A stretch of DNA of 64,000 bases from Kryptolebias marmoratus. Its lineage: Eukaryota; Chordata; Actinopteri; Cyprinodontiformes; Rivulidae. The stretch lies in the NCBI RefSeq assembly GCF_001649575.2, contig NC_051439.1:12224359-12288358 (forward strand), written 5' to 3'. A program made the position numbers and the translations under genes. The notes beneath the pieces are model-generated. The model did not search any database, was not told the DNA's origin, and saw only the letters and a list, made by a program, of their open reading frames with translations. Positions 34,401 through 42,357 of this stretch are shown piece after piece. Positions within the stretch are counted from its first letter, which is position 1, and each line of letters begins with the position of its first letter.

Positions 34401-37153
34401 GGGCATAGAGCTTATTTAAAACCACGGCGATCTCTCTGCATTAAAACTGCTTAAAAATCCAAACCTGAACAAAAATACAAATATAAAAAAAATAATAAAA
34501 ATGTACAGTACCTGTCCAGTGATGTTGGGATTAGCTCCTTTGTCTAAAAGCAGCTGGGCCACATCTGTGCGATTTTTGTAGGCCGCCCACATGAGAGCAG
34601 TCCATCCTCCCTGAGAAGAAAAAAAAAGTTCAATATGTTTACATTTACTGTGATTTCAAAACAACAAAAACAACACAAACACACAAGGAAAGACTTTCAC
34701 GTTAACAGAACCACTCTATATATTGTACATAATATTCCATATTTAAAATCTAGGGTCATAATGTAATTTTTCTTAGCGAAGTGCAAGGTTAGTGTTAAAA
34801 GCAACGCATTTAAGGCTTACAAAAATACACCAAATCTAGACAGATTGTGCAGTAGGAAAATGTGCTATTTATGGATGGAGTGACACACTTTCCAGTAAGT
34901 GACAACGTGGTTCATCCTAATCCAGCTGCAATGACTGGTTGTAACCTCTCCTAGACAGCTTAGACGCACCCTGAACTGCAGTGAGTCACCTGACGTCCTG
35001 GCTCAGCTTGGAAACATTAAAAGCAAAAAATATTGATTTTACTCATTTCTATATACAACATGACAATGTTAATTGCTTATTATGACTGCTTTTCTTTCCC
35101 GAATCTCTGCCTCTAAAGCCGATCAGTCCCACTAAATGAATAAACATGTTTCGTTAGTTTTGCTACAGGCTCAAGAACACAAAGAATCCGGTATAGTTTT
35201 GCAAAAAGCGACTCTGGCTGGCACAAGTCTGGATGAAATGGATCATATCTCTGACCAATCCCAACACAAACAAAGCTTAGTGAATTCAATTTGCTTTAGA
35301 GAGGAGCTTTTAAAAGGAAAGTAATTTCATTTTGTGTCCATTTCCAAGCAACTGAAACATCCTATTCAAGCATGACTTGGGTTGCCACATAAATGAAGAC
35401 AACATACGAAACGTTTTTTAAAATTTAAGCATGTCAGGCTTTAAGTTAATTTAGATCAATACTATTAGATTTTTTTAGCTACCATTTCTTTTTCTAATGA
35501 AAATTAATCAATACAAGTACTGAAAATACATTAGGCTTGTTCTTGAACTACATTATTATATTCCTGAGACTCACTTTGGACAATCTCACATTACAATCCA
35601 GTTTGTTTTAATATAAAACAAGTGTTAACATCAGGGTTAAAATATATATTTTCCAGTTATAAGTCTTACCATGTCTCTGTGCTCCAAGTTGGCATTGTTC
35701 TCCAGTAGCTCCCTCACCACCTCGATGTGTCCCTCCTTCGCTGCCGAGATCAGTGCCGTCCAGCAGTCCTGCACACAACGTCAACCTGTTACTCCGAGGA
35801 GTCCCGTCAGACATCACATCCAGGTGACCATTCAGCGGTCTGAGCACCATCATACCTACCAGCTGGTCATACCAGGTGCTATTGGGGACACGCTGTCGCA
35901 TTGATACGCAAGAGAGTCCGACAGCGCTGTACAACTGACTAAAGAGACTTCAAAATCTTGTGCTTCTTGTCCTTTCTCGTGCGTTAGTCCAAGTTTGAGT
36001 GTGCCATGCGTAATAGCAGGTTATATGTGTGCGAGATGTTAATAAGGGGTGTGTGAGCATGTGTATGCGTGTGCTGAAGTGGGAGGGTCCCTACGTGCGT
36101 GAGTGTGTGCGTGTATGGAGGCTGGCTTCTGAAGACACAAGGTGTCTGCTAGTGAGCAGATCCTGTCATTTAGTGAAAAGAGCGAAGGTAAAGGTGTATA
36201 ATAAGGTGTCATTATGGCTCATAATAACCGAGGGCTGAGCCCTCGTGTGGTGAGTTCAGCAAGCTGGAACATCGAGGCCGCTATTTACATCTTCTTTGTT
36301 AAGTAGATGATGTGGTTACTATGACCGCGTTGTTTTTCCACTCGAGCCTCAACTCTGTTGTACATCCTCTCGCGTTGGTACGTATGTGCTCATATTAGAA
36401 AACAGTGTGTGAGAAGGTTTGCGCGCTTACAACGTCATCGAAGTTAACACAAGCTCCTCTCCTGATGAGTTCTTGCACAATCTCCAGACTGCCCAGCTCC
36501 GCAGCCACCATCAGGGGAGTCTGTCCATTCTGAAACACATACCCAAGAAATAAAGTCAAACAGCTCCTCTTTTTTACTCAAAAACCAAATAATTTTACTA
36601 TTTTTGTGTTTATAAAGTGAAACCTCAGAAAAAAATAACAATGCAATAATATTATGTTTTTAGAAAATGTGATAAATGACCTCTTGTTGGCATTATATGT
36701 AGCCAGACTGAGGGACTGAGGTCTGGGACTGTGCTACATTATACTTTGTGCTTGAAAAATTAAAGAAAATGTAAAATGTTTTGGAAGTGATCAATAAAAA
36801 AAAAGACCTAATACAAACTTATCCTGAATAAAAAAGATAATTATATATAAAAGCTCCAGCCAAAGAGGTCATACTTTTTTTAAGTACTGTAACTCTGGAG
36901 CGAAAATCCTTTTTCCCACAGAACACTTGTTGCACAATCTCAAAAAGCCTTTCATTACTGCGTAATCCTCCCTGACCGCCCTGAGCCAACAGGGGGCTTG
37001 GTGTAACGCTGGATGACTTACATCGCTCCTGCAGTCCACATCTCTGAACTTGTCCAAATGTGCCTTGACAGCAGCCAGGTTCTCCTCCTCCACGTAGCTG
37101 AACAGACTCTGCACAGCCAGAGTTGTCATCTTCAGGGAGGTGGTGGTATCCAT
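2399..37153 (-). CDS. kidins220: Kinase D-interacting substrate of 220 kDa (KIDINS220/ARMS), complete, 31 coding exons
   Basis: A membrane scaffold that binds Trk and p75 neurotrophin receptors and sustains signalling to ERK (family knowledge). The exons join in one frame to 1,716 residues; human has about 1,771. Order: N-terminal ankyrin repeats (about residues 10-430), most encoded by exact 99-base exons; a KAP P-loop NTPase domain with Walker A WGSGKS (about 476-481) and Walker B VIIDGLD (about 778-784); four membrane segments, two in exon 13 and one each in exons 16 and 17, inserted between the two Walker motifs as in KAP NTPases; a SAM-like segment (exons 27-28); a Ser-rich tail ending ESVL, a class I PDZ ligand (human ESIL). 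The start has a good Kozak context (CAGCCATGG); a second Met at residue 9 aligns with the human start. The fish protein lacks a short Ser/Gly/Pro stretch after exon 26 that human has. The paralog (a or b) is unresolved. Confidence 0.95.
3672..3893 (-). CDS. kidins220: kidins220 coding exon 30
   Basis: Encodes [20 protein letters not shown] and [18 protein letters not shown], matching human almost exactly, then a Gly/Pro-rich linker. Donor GTGGGT. Confidence 0.93.
4563..4781 (-). CDS. kidins220: kidins220 coding exon 29
   Basis: Encodes [10 protein letters not shown] and [17 protein letters not shown], matching the human LNFSFEELNTLGLDE motif. The end is set at TGGCCG|GTCAGT, a modest donor, because it keeps phase 0 into exon 30. 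Confidence 0.88.
5548..5646 (-). CDS. kidins220: kidins220 coding exon 28 (SAM-like, second half)
   Basis: Encodes [20 protein letters not shown] and [10 protein letters not shown], as in human. Phase 0; donor GTGAGA. Confidence 0.95.
5801..5917 (-). CDS. kidins220: kidins220 coding exon 27 (SAM-like, first half)
   Basis: Encodes [20 protein letters not shown] and [12 protein letters not shown], aligned to human VVLLNSLNVDAVCEKLKQIE. Phase 0 at both ends; donor GTACAA. Confidence 0.93.
5918..8617 (-). other. kidins220: kidins220 intron 26 (2.7 kb), microexon candidate and GT repeats
   Basis: Contains (GT)n runs at about 7451-7480 and 7631-7652, a candidate 33-base microexon at 6980-7012 and a recursive-splice-like site at about 7091. 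The rest carries no recognisable gene. Confidence 0.7.
6980..7012 (-). other. kidins220: candidate 33-base cassette microexon in kidins220 intron 26
   Basis: A strong pyrimidine tract ending TTATCAAG precedes 33 bases encoding [11 protein letters not shown], and these end CAG|GTACAC. The length is a multiple of three and the flanking exons are both phase 0, so inclusion would add 11 residues without shifting frame. I know of no human counterpart peptide. It may be a chance AG-GT pair. Confidence 0.3.
8618..8677 (-). CDS. kidins220: kidins220 coding exon 26 (60 bases)
   Basis: A small phase-0 exon encoding [20 protein letters not shown]. It resembles human LEVIKEDAAEGLSSPTDSS and lies between good CAG and GTAACC sites. 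Human continues with about 10 more residues before the next block; those are missing here. Confidence 0.8.
9183..9296 (-). CDS. kidins220: kidins220 coding exon 25
   Basis: A 114-base, phase-0 exon with [10 protein letters not shown] and LRPSVKPP, corresponding to human YTPRYY and SRPSVKT. Sequence diverges from human but frame and position fit. Donor GTAAGT. Confidence 0.85.
9518..9729 (-). CDS. kidins220: kidins220 coding exon 24 (proline-rich)
   Basis: Encodes [20 protein letters not shown] and [16 protein letters not shown]; between them is a Pro-rich, Gln-rich stretch like that in human. Donor GTGAGA. Confidence 0.94.
9730..11588 (-). other. kidins220: kidins220 intron 23
   Basis: About 1.9 kb of unique-looking AT-rich sequence. 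No repeat or exon was recognised. Confidence 0.7.
11589..11767 (-). CDS. kidins220: kidins220 coding exon 23
   Basis: Encodes [20 protein letters not shown] and [17 protein letters not shown], matching human. Donor GTCTGT. The frame joins exon 22 through a split AG|A codon. Confidence 0.95.
11768..22669 (-). other. kidins220: kidins220 intron 22 (10.9 kb)
   Basis: The largest intron. It carries (CA)n runs at 13867-13887 and about 17815-17834, a T-rich simple stretch near 20450, and a CTCF-like motif at 22395-22408. No further coding exon was recognised; open frames in it are short and lack family similarity. Confidence 0.75.
22395..22408 (-). promoter_or_regulatory. CTCF-like motif
   Basis: The minus strand reads CCAGCAGGTGGCAG, which satisfies the CTCF core CCASYAGRKGGCRS at every position. 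It sits in intron 22 near its 5' end. Confidence 0.5.
22670..22832 (-). CDS. kidins220: kidins220 coding exon 22
   Basis: Encodes [19 protein letters not shown], then [20 protein letters not shown], matching human. It is followed by the largest intron; donor GTATAC. Confidence 0.95.
24120..24452 (-). mobile_element. L2-type teleost interspersed repeat
   Basis: Reading the minus strand, it begins with a tRNA-like or promoter-like head containing TGGTTAGCGCTGTC and a GGTTCGC-like B-box region, continues through TTTGCATGTTCTC and AATGGTTGT, and ends in ATGGATGGATGGA. I recognise this as a very common teleost family with an L2-clade LINE tail. The copy has many mutations. It lies in kidins220 intron 21. 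Confidence 0.75.
24650..24794 (-). CDS. kidins220: kidins220 coding exon 21
   Basis: Encodes [20 protein letters not shown] and [20 protein letters not shown], almost unchanged from human. Donor GTAAAG. Confidence 0.95.
26786..26877 (-). CDS. kidins220: kidins220 coding exon 20 (regulatory loop)
   Basis: A short exon with [13 protein letters not shown] and KSTLNRR, the counterpart of human DRRVSQNSLGE and KTALNRR. The RKVSQNSL serine looks like a basophilic kinase site. Donor GTAATG. Confidence 0.92.
27002..27239 (-). CDS. kidins220: kidins220 coding exon 19 (KAP domain)
   Basis: Encodes [18 protein letters not shown] and [20 protein letters not shown], nearly identical to human, then a divergent Ala/Gly-rich end. 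Its donor GTAGAA is followed by a run of C's on the intron strand and a 17-base homopolymer. Confidence 0.95.
28181..28321 (-). CDS. kidins220: kidins220 coding exon 18 (KAP NTPase, Walker B)
   Basis: Carries the Walker B strand [20 protein letters not shown], with both aspartates of DGLD kept. Donor GTGCGT. Confidence 0.96.
28516..28701 (-). CDS. kidins220: kidins220 coding exon 17 (membrane segment 4)
   Basis: Encodes VDPKNLTVN, the fourth membrane pass [17 protein letters not shown], then [20 protein letters not shown]. Phase 0 at both ends; donor GTAGAT. Confidence 0.95.
28809..28909 (-). CDS. kidins220: kidins220 coding exon 16 (membrane segment 3)
   Basis: Encodes [15 protein letters not shown] followed by the hydrophobic stretch [16 protein letters not shown], the third membrane pass. 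Donor GTTGGT. Confidence 0.94.
29256..29738 (+). mobile_element. degenerate non-LTR retrotransposon (LINE) 3' end
   Basis: The plus strand encodes, across shifting frames, the typical C-terminus of a fish [42 protein letters not shown] and then [11 protein letters not shown]. It ends with a GAAGAAGAAG tail at about 29722. Frameshifts and stops show that it is dead. It lies in kidins220 intron 15, antisense to the gene. Clade not assigned. Confidence 0.85.
30210..30361 (-). CDS. kidins220: kidins220 coding exon 15 (KAP domain)
   Basis: Encodes [20 protein letters not shown] and [19 protein letters not shown], then MNDEIKG where human has KTEDTQG. It ends in phase 1 before GTAACA. Confidence 0.94.
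30610..30775 (-). CDS. kidins220: kidins220 coding exon 14 (KAP domain)
   Basis: Encodes [30 protein letters not shown] and ending ALPVR, matching human segments. It ends in phase 2 before GTGATC. Confidence 0.95.
30888..30902 (-). promoter_or_regulatory. CTCF-like motif (imperfect)
   Basis: The minus strand reads TCACTAGAGGGTGCC, close to the CTCF core with two departures. It lies in intron 13 of kidins220. Confidence 0.3.
31049..31228 (-). CDS. kidins220: kidins220 coding exon 13 (membrane segments 1 and 2)
   Basis: After [19 protein letters not shown] come two hydrophobic stretches, [10 protein letters not shown] and the segment around [17 protein letters not shown]. These are the first two of the four membrane passes. 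Donor GTGAGG. Confidence 0.95.
31378..31542 (-). CDS. kidins220: kidins220 coding exon 12 (KAP NTPase, Walker A)
   Basis: Starts the KAP P-loop domain with [19 protein letters not shown], then [19 protein letters not shown]. The Walker A lysine and serine are intact. It ends in phase 1 before GTAAGT. Confidence 0.96.
31652..31829 (-). CDS. kidins220: kidins220 coding exon 11 (last ankyrin repeat and linker)
   Basis: Encodes [19 protein letters not shown] and the linker [18 protein letters not shown] that leads to the KAP domain. It ends in phase 1 before GTACAA. Confidence 0.95.
31917..32015 (-). CDS. kidins220: kidins220 coding exon 10 (ankyrin repeat)
   Basis: A 99-base, phase-0 exon with [19 protein letters not shown]. 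Its donor, AGG|GTCTGT, is weaker than the neighbours'. Confidence 0.94.
32329..32427 (-). CDS. kidins220: kidins220 coding exon 9 (ankyrin repeat)
   Basis: A 99-base, phase-0 exon with [20 protein letters not shown], which matches the human repeat closely. Donor GTACCA. Confidence 0.95.
32673..32771 (-). CDS. kidins220: kidins220 coding exon 8 (ankyrin repeat)
   Basis: A 99-base, phase-0 exon with [18 protein letters not shown]; human has [18 protein letters not shown]. Donor GTAGAC. Confidence 0.95.
32894..33091 (-). CDS. kidins220: kidins220 coding exon 7 (two fused ankyrin repeats)
   Basis: A 198-base exon, exactly twice the 99-base unit, encoding two ankyrin repeats from [14 protein letters not shown] to [11 protein letters not shown]. 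The double length suggests an old loss of the intron that would divide them. Confidence 0.95.
33865..33963 (-). CDS. kidins220: kidins220 coding exon 6 (ankyrin repeat)
   Basis: A 99-base, phase-0 exon with [14 protein letters not shown] and GADVDQEGA at its end, as in human. Donor GTGAGT. Confidence 0.95.
34186..34284 (-). CDS. kidins220: kidins220 coding exon 5 (ankyrin repeat)
   Basis: A 99-base, phase-0 exon with [18 protein letters not shown], nearly identical to the human repeat. Donor GTACTT. Confidence 0.95.
34512..34610 (-). CDS. kidins220: kidins220 coding exon 4 (ankyrin repeat)
   Basis: A 99-base, phase-0 exon with [17 protein letters not shown]; human has [17 protein letters not shown]. 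Donor GTACTG. Confidence 0.95.
35670..35768 (-). CDS. kidins220: kidins220 coding exon 3 (ankyrin repeat)
   Basis: A 99-base, phase-0 exon with [14 protein letters not shown], the counterpart of the human NWTALISASKEGH repeat. Donor GTAAGA. Confidence 0.94.
36431..36529 (-). CDS. kidins220: kidins220 coding exon 2 (ankyrin repeat)
   Basis: A 99-base, phase-0 exon for one ankyrin repeat beginning [11 protein letters not shown] and ending before GTAAGC. The TPLMxAAE core is diagnostic. Confidence 0.93.
37022..37153 (-). CDS. kidins220: kidins220 coding exon 1 (start codon, residues 1-44)
   Basis: Encodes the N-terminus containing FSYVEEEN, which matches the human NYVEEEN stretch. It ends GAT|GTAAGT. 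An AG acceptor sits about 10 bases before the ATG (after TTTGGTCAG) and another further up (CGCTCTCAG); I cannot decide between them. Confidence 0.9.
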
Positions 37154-39007
37154 GGCTGTCTGCTGACCAAATTTTCAGTTGATTTCTCACTTAATTCTGA
37201 GAGCGGTGTGGTGTACATTTGAAGTGTTTTTGTGGACTAAATCAACACTGTCCAAATCAAACTCAGAGGCAAAAACTGGCCCATCCAAAGCAGACAGGAC
37301 CCTAGATGTTTCCTGAGACTAATAGTTATTTTGGGTTTGCGTAATTTTTTTTTTTTTAGTCACCCAAGGCATGTTTAATTCCCGGGAGTTTAAAAATCAA
37401 AGCAACTTGACTTCTTTTACTAGCTGAAGATGTTGTGCTTCTCATCCAAGCAGCTTTCTCAGCTCAAAACTGAAATTTGCAGAGCTAATAGTAAAAGGTA
37501 AACTAAAGATGCACTAATTGTAATCCTTTGTCACTGTGTCATTTCTTTCTTGCAGCATCTGTGTTCGCCTTCACTCATGTAATGTCACAGAAGCACAGTG
37601 CCCACAAAATAAACAAAACTAACACAACTCTTATCATAAATTTGTGTGTATTTCTTTCTAATAGGCTGTTAAAGTAGTTGTTGCACTGCGTGCTCGTTAC
37701 ACAACGTCTAACAGGCACTCTTAGTTCTTCTCTGTTTTGTTCCATCATTCTGCTTCGTGCTTAAAACATGAAATGAACTTTGTCTGCTCTTTATAACGAA
37801 GGCACAACGATCACAAAGCTCTTTTCAAGAAAAGGGAACCAGGTCATTAAACAACAATGAAGTCAAACAATATTTTGATTTAAAAGGTTGGGCCGGACCG
37901 TTTGCTCGAGTTGCACCGAGGCGCTTCCCACTCTACCTTCCTCCGCTGCCGGAAATTGGACAATTACGCAAGAAAAGAGCAGAGGTAATTGCAAAAGTGC
38001 AAAAGTTGTGGGGTGGGTAGGAGCAGGGCAGAAATAAACAACCATCTGGCTCTGACAAATCAATGCACACAGCTCTTTACGGGGATTCCAAGTAAAATGA
38101 GGCTGCATCATACAGAAGACCGAAAAACACAAGAAACTGATAAACATCTATTGTTAACTGGGACATTTTTAATTCTTTTTACTCCAATTACTAGATCAAG
38201 ATTACTTTTTCTTCCTTACAACTGCAGCAATTTTCCCCTTTATCAATGAGCTCCTCGGACGTTTAGGCCAGATAACAGAGCGTAACCTAAATATGCTTGC
38301 TTTGATCCTATTAGGGATTCAGACGATTGATAAAAGCCCCATTAATGATTCATAAAGTTGGGCTTCTCCATCGTGGTCAGAGCGACTTCCTGCCAGAGAA
38401 TTAATGAGCTGCACTCACTGCTTGCACGTTGCCTTGGCAATAGGTTTCATAATGTAACTACCTAAGACGCTGCTCGATATTTCTTCATAATCCTTAGAAC
38501 AAGCTGCTCAGGCTCAAGTCGATGCCTAAACGTCACATGCCTGCTTGGCTGTCAGTTCAAAGGTCCAATAGTTTAGTCAAATTTAGAGAAGACAATCAAT
38601 TCTTATCTAAAGGACGTGATCTCTTCTGACCCTTCTTCTCTAGTCATGCATCAGATGTCAACTCTTCTTCCAAATCAAGCATATCCGCACGTAAGTGGAA
38701 AAAAAAGAAATCCTTTGTTTACTGTGACAGCAATAGGAGCCTGTTGACACACCCTCTTCAACTCGCCGTCTCCCAGGACAATAGGTGGATGTTTACACCA
38801 CATAAGAACCAATCAGTAAACACGGAACACTCTCCTCTGCTGGGCAGCAGCCAAACATCCTTTTAAACACATTCTTATAACCCAAACTATCAGTAAAACC
38901 CCCTAAAAAGCTCATAAAACTAATAACTAAACAAAGGGAAATATATTCAAATATGTTTAATTTGATCGTAAAATCAGAAAAAATATATTTTTTTAAAGAA
39001 ACAAACC

Positions 39008-39107
39008 TGTTTCTTGCTGCGGAGTGAAGTTGCTTTTGATTCTCCAGCTCAACACCGCCACCGATTCCCTGCTCAATCGTGCAGACTATCAACAAGCCCT
39101 GCCGGCT
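39008..39107 (-). promoter_or_regulatory. kidins220: kidins220 candidate alternative first exon (non-coding)
   Basis: A GC-richer patch ends at ACAG|GTTTGT (exon end about 39007). About 30 bases upstream of the presumed start is TATAAAG at 39131-39137 (minus strand). The 5' boundary is inferred from the TATA position only. No ATG in a long frame is present. It would splice to coding exon 1. Confidence 0.45.
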
Positions 39108-39130
39108 GACGCTCAGCATCCCCCCCCACC

Positions 39131-39137
39131 CTTTATA
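39131..39137 (-). promoter_or_regulatory. kidins220: TATA box (TATAAAG) of a candidate alternative kidins220 promoter
   Basis: TACTATAAAGG on the gene strand is followed by a G-run. It lies about 2 kb upstream of the start codon and about 25-30 bases ahead of a GC-rich segment with a good splice donor. Confidence 0.45.
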
Positions 39138-39721
39138 GTAAGAGCTGAATATTAAATGAGGTAGGGGGGGTCTGGCCCACGCCCATATCTTCTCCACACA
39201 ATAGACACGGCTCCACCCGATTCCCATTCAGGCTCGGCCTCAACCGATACACATTAAGGAACAAGATGGGCAATTAAAATGTCACAAATTTGGTTTACTT
39301 TTTTAATGAACTATAATATATGAAATATAATATGTGGTTAAACACTGCTAGAAGTGTGTTTAATGTTTCAATAAAGCCAGACTAACATGAATTAAAAGAA
39401 AGTAAAAAAGCAGTTAGTCAATAATACCTGCTTTGCTAATAAATAAGTCTGTTTTTCAGACAAAATATTGTAAATAACCTGTTTAAAGCACTAAAAGTAA
39501 GAGGATATGAATCTGTATGTTGTGTCTGAGGACTCTTAGTAACAAAAGACAGGAGATTAAGACATTAACTTGTGTTTTAGCAAACACTATGAACGATTTT
39601 CACATTATTTCTGACATTTACCTGACTCCTTTACCAAAACGTGTGTATGTGCAGCTTAGCTTTGTTTGTTTTTCCTGATGATATCGAGACGAGCCCAAAA
39701 TAGCACACAAAACTGCAAAAA

Positions 39722-39850
39722 ATCTATTCCAGGTTCAATTCAATCCAGTGTTTATCTATTGCGCTAACACAAAGCACTAGAAATCAACATAAAAAAAGAT
39801 AAACCAGTCGGCTGAAGTGTGATCCGAACATGTTTTAAAAGAAGGTATTT
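39722..39850. repeat. possible dispersed repeat fragment
   Basis: TTCAATTCAATCCAG followed by TATTGCGCTAACACAAAGC resembles the AATTCAATTTTATTTATATAGCGCC type of teleost repeat. Boundaries unclear. Confidence 0.3.
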
Positions 39851-40797
39851 GCAGAAGGCAGGCAACACTGGATAGGACCTCTAAATTTAACTAGTCAGCT
39901 CTTTATGGCAAGTCATGTGGGTATGAAACTGCTGAGGATTTAGTTCCTTCGTTGGTACATGCCAGGGCAGCGTGAACTCCAAAAGACAGGTTAACTGGAC
40001 TCTCTGGGAAGCCAAAACCTTTCAAAGAAACAGCACTTTAAACTCTGTCTACGAGCAAATCAAATTTGACTCTGGCTTATAGAGCTAGAACCTTTTATAA
40101 GTCATTTTAGCTTTAATAATGAAATTGCAAATGAGCTTTAGTTGCAAATATGCACAAGTAAAATGAGAAATAGGAGCAGCAATAAAGTGATTAATAAAAA
40201 TAAGCCGCATAATAGGTATTAAGTGCATTGAGACTTCAGTTTTAAATATAACATACAAGTATTAATGGAATGAGAAATGGTTGCATAAATTTTGTAGACA
40301 AATGAGGTCTATGTAGGTGTACTGTAAAGAAAGTGCATAAACAGACGAGGCAAATTCTGCAACTTTTACATAATTATTCTGCAAAATTAGTCAAATTTCT
40401 GCTTTTAAGAAGCAGGCAGAACAAAGTAAAAGCCTGAAAAAGCCCAGGACATCAATCATTGTGTTATCATGGTGGCATTAAACAGAGTTTGCAACCTTAC
40501 ATAATTCAATTTTGATTTCTTTATCTTGTGGCTGTCCAAAAAAAAAAAAAAAAAGTAAACATGCATGAATGAAAAAAAATATATGCTTTGAATTCTGTAC
40601 AGAATGACACAAACACAGAGAATTATTCTAGTTTTGTTATAAAAACATAAACACAAAAAAGAAAACAAGCAGCCAAAGTCCCAAACGGCTAACTAAGGGT
40701 TAGCATAAAGTGGCTAGCTCTCCAACAGGTTCGTCCACTTCTCTCGCTTGAAAAAGGGGAACAAAGAAGTACAGTAACACACCGGAAGTCGCCTTAC

Positions 40798-41030
40798 CCA
40801 CACAGGGGAGGTCTACACTCGTCTGTCAAATGGCTCCGGAGGGGGAAAATCCAGCCTAAAGCGTCTTTGTTGTCTTCTCCTTAAGTCATAATGTACTGGA
40901 CGGAGTGTAACTGTAACCTGCTCCCAGGCTGCCTCAGAAGTGTCACCGAAGCTCCGCCCCCTCTTCCTCTGGTTACAGCGGCTGAACATGTGGCAACGGN
41001 GGGGGGGGGGCAAACCCCGCCCCCAATTTA
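40798..41030 (-). promoter_or_regulatory. kidins220: kidins220 main promoter and first non-coding exon
   Basis: The only GC-rich, CpG-containing stretch near the 5' end. It has GC boxes (CCGCCCC at 40954-40960, CCCCGCCCCC at 41015-41024), a CCAAT on the plus strand at 41022-41026 and an ETS site CCGGAAGT at 40782-40789 just inside the intron. A donor TGG|GTAAGG puts the first-exon end at 40798. The start site is not visible. One unresolved base (N) lies at 41000 in a G-run. Confidence 0.6.
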
Positions 41031-41145
41031 ATAAAAACACATCTGACAGGATTAATGCAGGATTAAAAATCTTTCTTTCACGTTTCACAATCCTGTAATG
41101 TTAACTCCGATGTTGTTTCCCCCACCATTAGGACTCTACTTAGAG

Positions 41146-42130
41146 CACAGCACTGTGCAAAAGTCTTCATTTCTTTATTTTTATTCCAAGCTTAAGCAAG
41201 GCCGTGGGAAGCGTGGGTGCAGCAGGTGCCCAAGCCATTTCCTGCTGGATGTCCTGCACACAGTTAAAGAATTATTAAAATGATAAATAAAAAGAGCACC
41301 GCCAACGGTACATAATACACCGGATGATAGGCAAGACATAACTGAGTTACTCATGAAGCTGAAGCGTAGACAAGGTTTGAACAAAGAGGTCACCTGTGAC
41401 CTTGACCCCGTGGCTTTGAAATCAGTAGGGATCATCCTTGACCCATGATGTCCAGCTGCACAGTTTGATATTTCTATGTCATTAGGTTATCAGTTTAGAG
41501 CACAGACAAGAAAGTCCACAGAGGGACGGACAGCAAAATTACCATAATACATCCTGGCTTTGGATGGGTGTAAAAAAACCTGTTTCATTAGTGCTGTATA
41601 GGTTCAAATTCTAATCATACTTTGGTATTATTAGCCTATATCAATTAGTACTATTATTATATATTGGTATAAAATTGCACAGCCAGTGCTTTATTGCGAA
41701 ATCTGTTTTGGGGGGCAGACATAAAATAGTATTTTAGCACCGACAAGGTGATTACCAAAGATATAGTAGTTGAAAACTTAATGATGGACCTCCCAGGTCC
41801 TGCTTAGGTCTTCGCTGGATTTCTTAAAGATATGACTTTCAGATTGTGTTTAGTGTTTATATAGCTTTTTTAGTTTTTTTTTTTTAGTCCTGACACTTTT
41901 TATTTTGTCCTCCATTCATTTTTCAGCCACTGCACTGACATGGTCAGGTACAAGAACTGGACTGAAACTGAGTAAAAAAGCAGCAAAAATCTGAAGAAAA
42001 ACTTGGAAACCTTCAGAAACCCCAAAGAATTAAGGATTATAAAAACTTTAAAAGAATTCAAGAAAGTTTGGGATCTTAAGCGCCAAGAGTAGACATTAGG
42101 AGTGGTTTAAAACTTTTGCACAGTATTGTG
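41146..42130. mobile_element. about 1-kb element with terminal inverted repeats (DNA transposon-like)
   Basis: The left end, at 41146-41167, and the reverse complement of the right end, at 42109-42130, agree at 19 of 22 positions and share ACTGTGCAAAAGT. The interior holds no transposase frame that I recognise, so it looks non-autonomous. Flanks are TAGAG and TAGAT, a possible imperfect target duplication. It occupies most of the gap between the kidins220 promoter and the mboat2 3' end. Confidence 0.65.
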
Positions 42131-42351
42131 TAGATGAGATCCTAATAAAACAATCCAGTATTATTTATACAAAACAAAATATGACAATGAAAATGCTAAA
42201 AATAAAAATCTTTTCTGTGAAGTATGTTGTCTGGTAAGTAGTTAAAATCTACTGCGATAAAAACTAAAATTTTCTTTAAACTTTTTAGTATCCAAAAAAA
42301 AAAAAAAACATTTATCGATGAAACATAATTAGTGTTTAAAAATAATTTCTC

Positions 42352-42357
42352 TTTATT
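42352..42357 (-). terminator. mboat2: mboat2 distal poly(A) signal candidate
   Basis: AATAAA on the gene strand about 1.6 kb after the stop, just outside the inverted-repeat element. Confidence 0.4.

Larger units (their letters stand above)
1858..40798 (-). other. kidins220: kidins220 gene span (first non-coding exon to poly(A) site)
   Basis: The transcribed unit runs leftwards from a GC-rich promoter just above 40798 to a poly(A) signal at 1875-1880. It comprises one or two alternative non-coding first exons, 31 coding exons and a 540-base 3' UTR. Introns hold about 85% of the span. The largest is intron 22 (11768-22669, 10.9 kb). All introns that I placed begin GT and end AG. Confidence 0.9.

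Noticed and set aside
38793..39227. 144-residue minus-strand open frame
   Set aside because: It overlaps the candidate alternative first exon and upstream sequence. Composition is not protein-like, it has no Kozak or family similarity, and it does not join kidins220 in frame.
40813..41088. 91-residue minus-strand open frame in the promoter
   Set aside because: It spans the GC-box promoter and the unresolved base; GC-rich first-exon sequence often leaves such frames open by chance.
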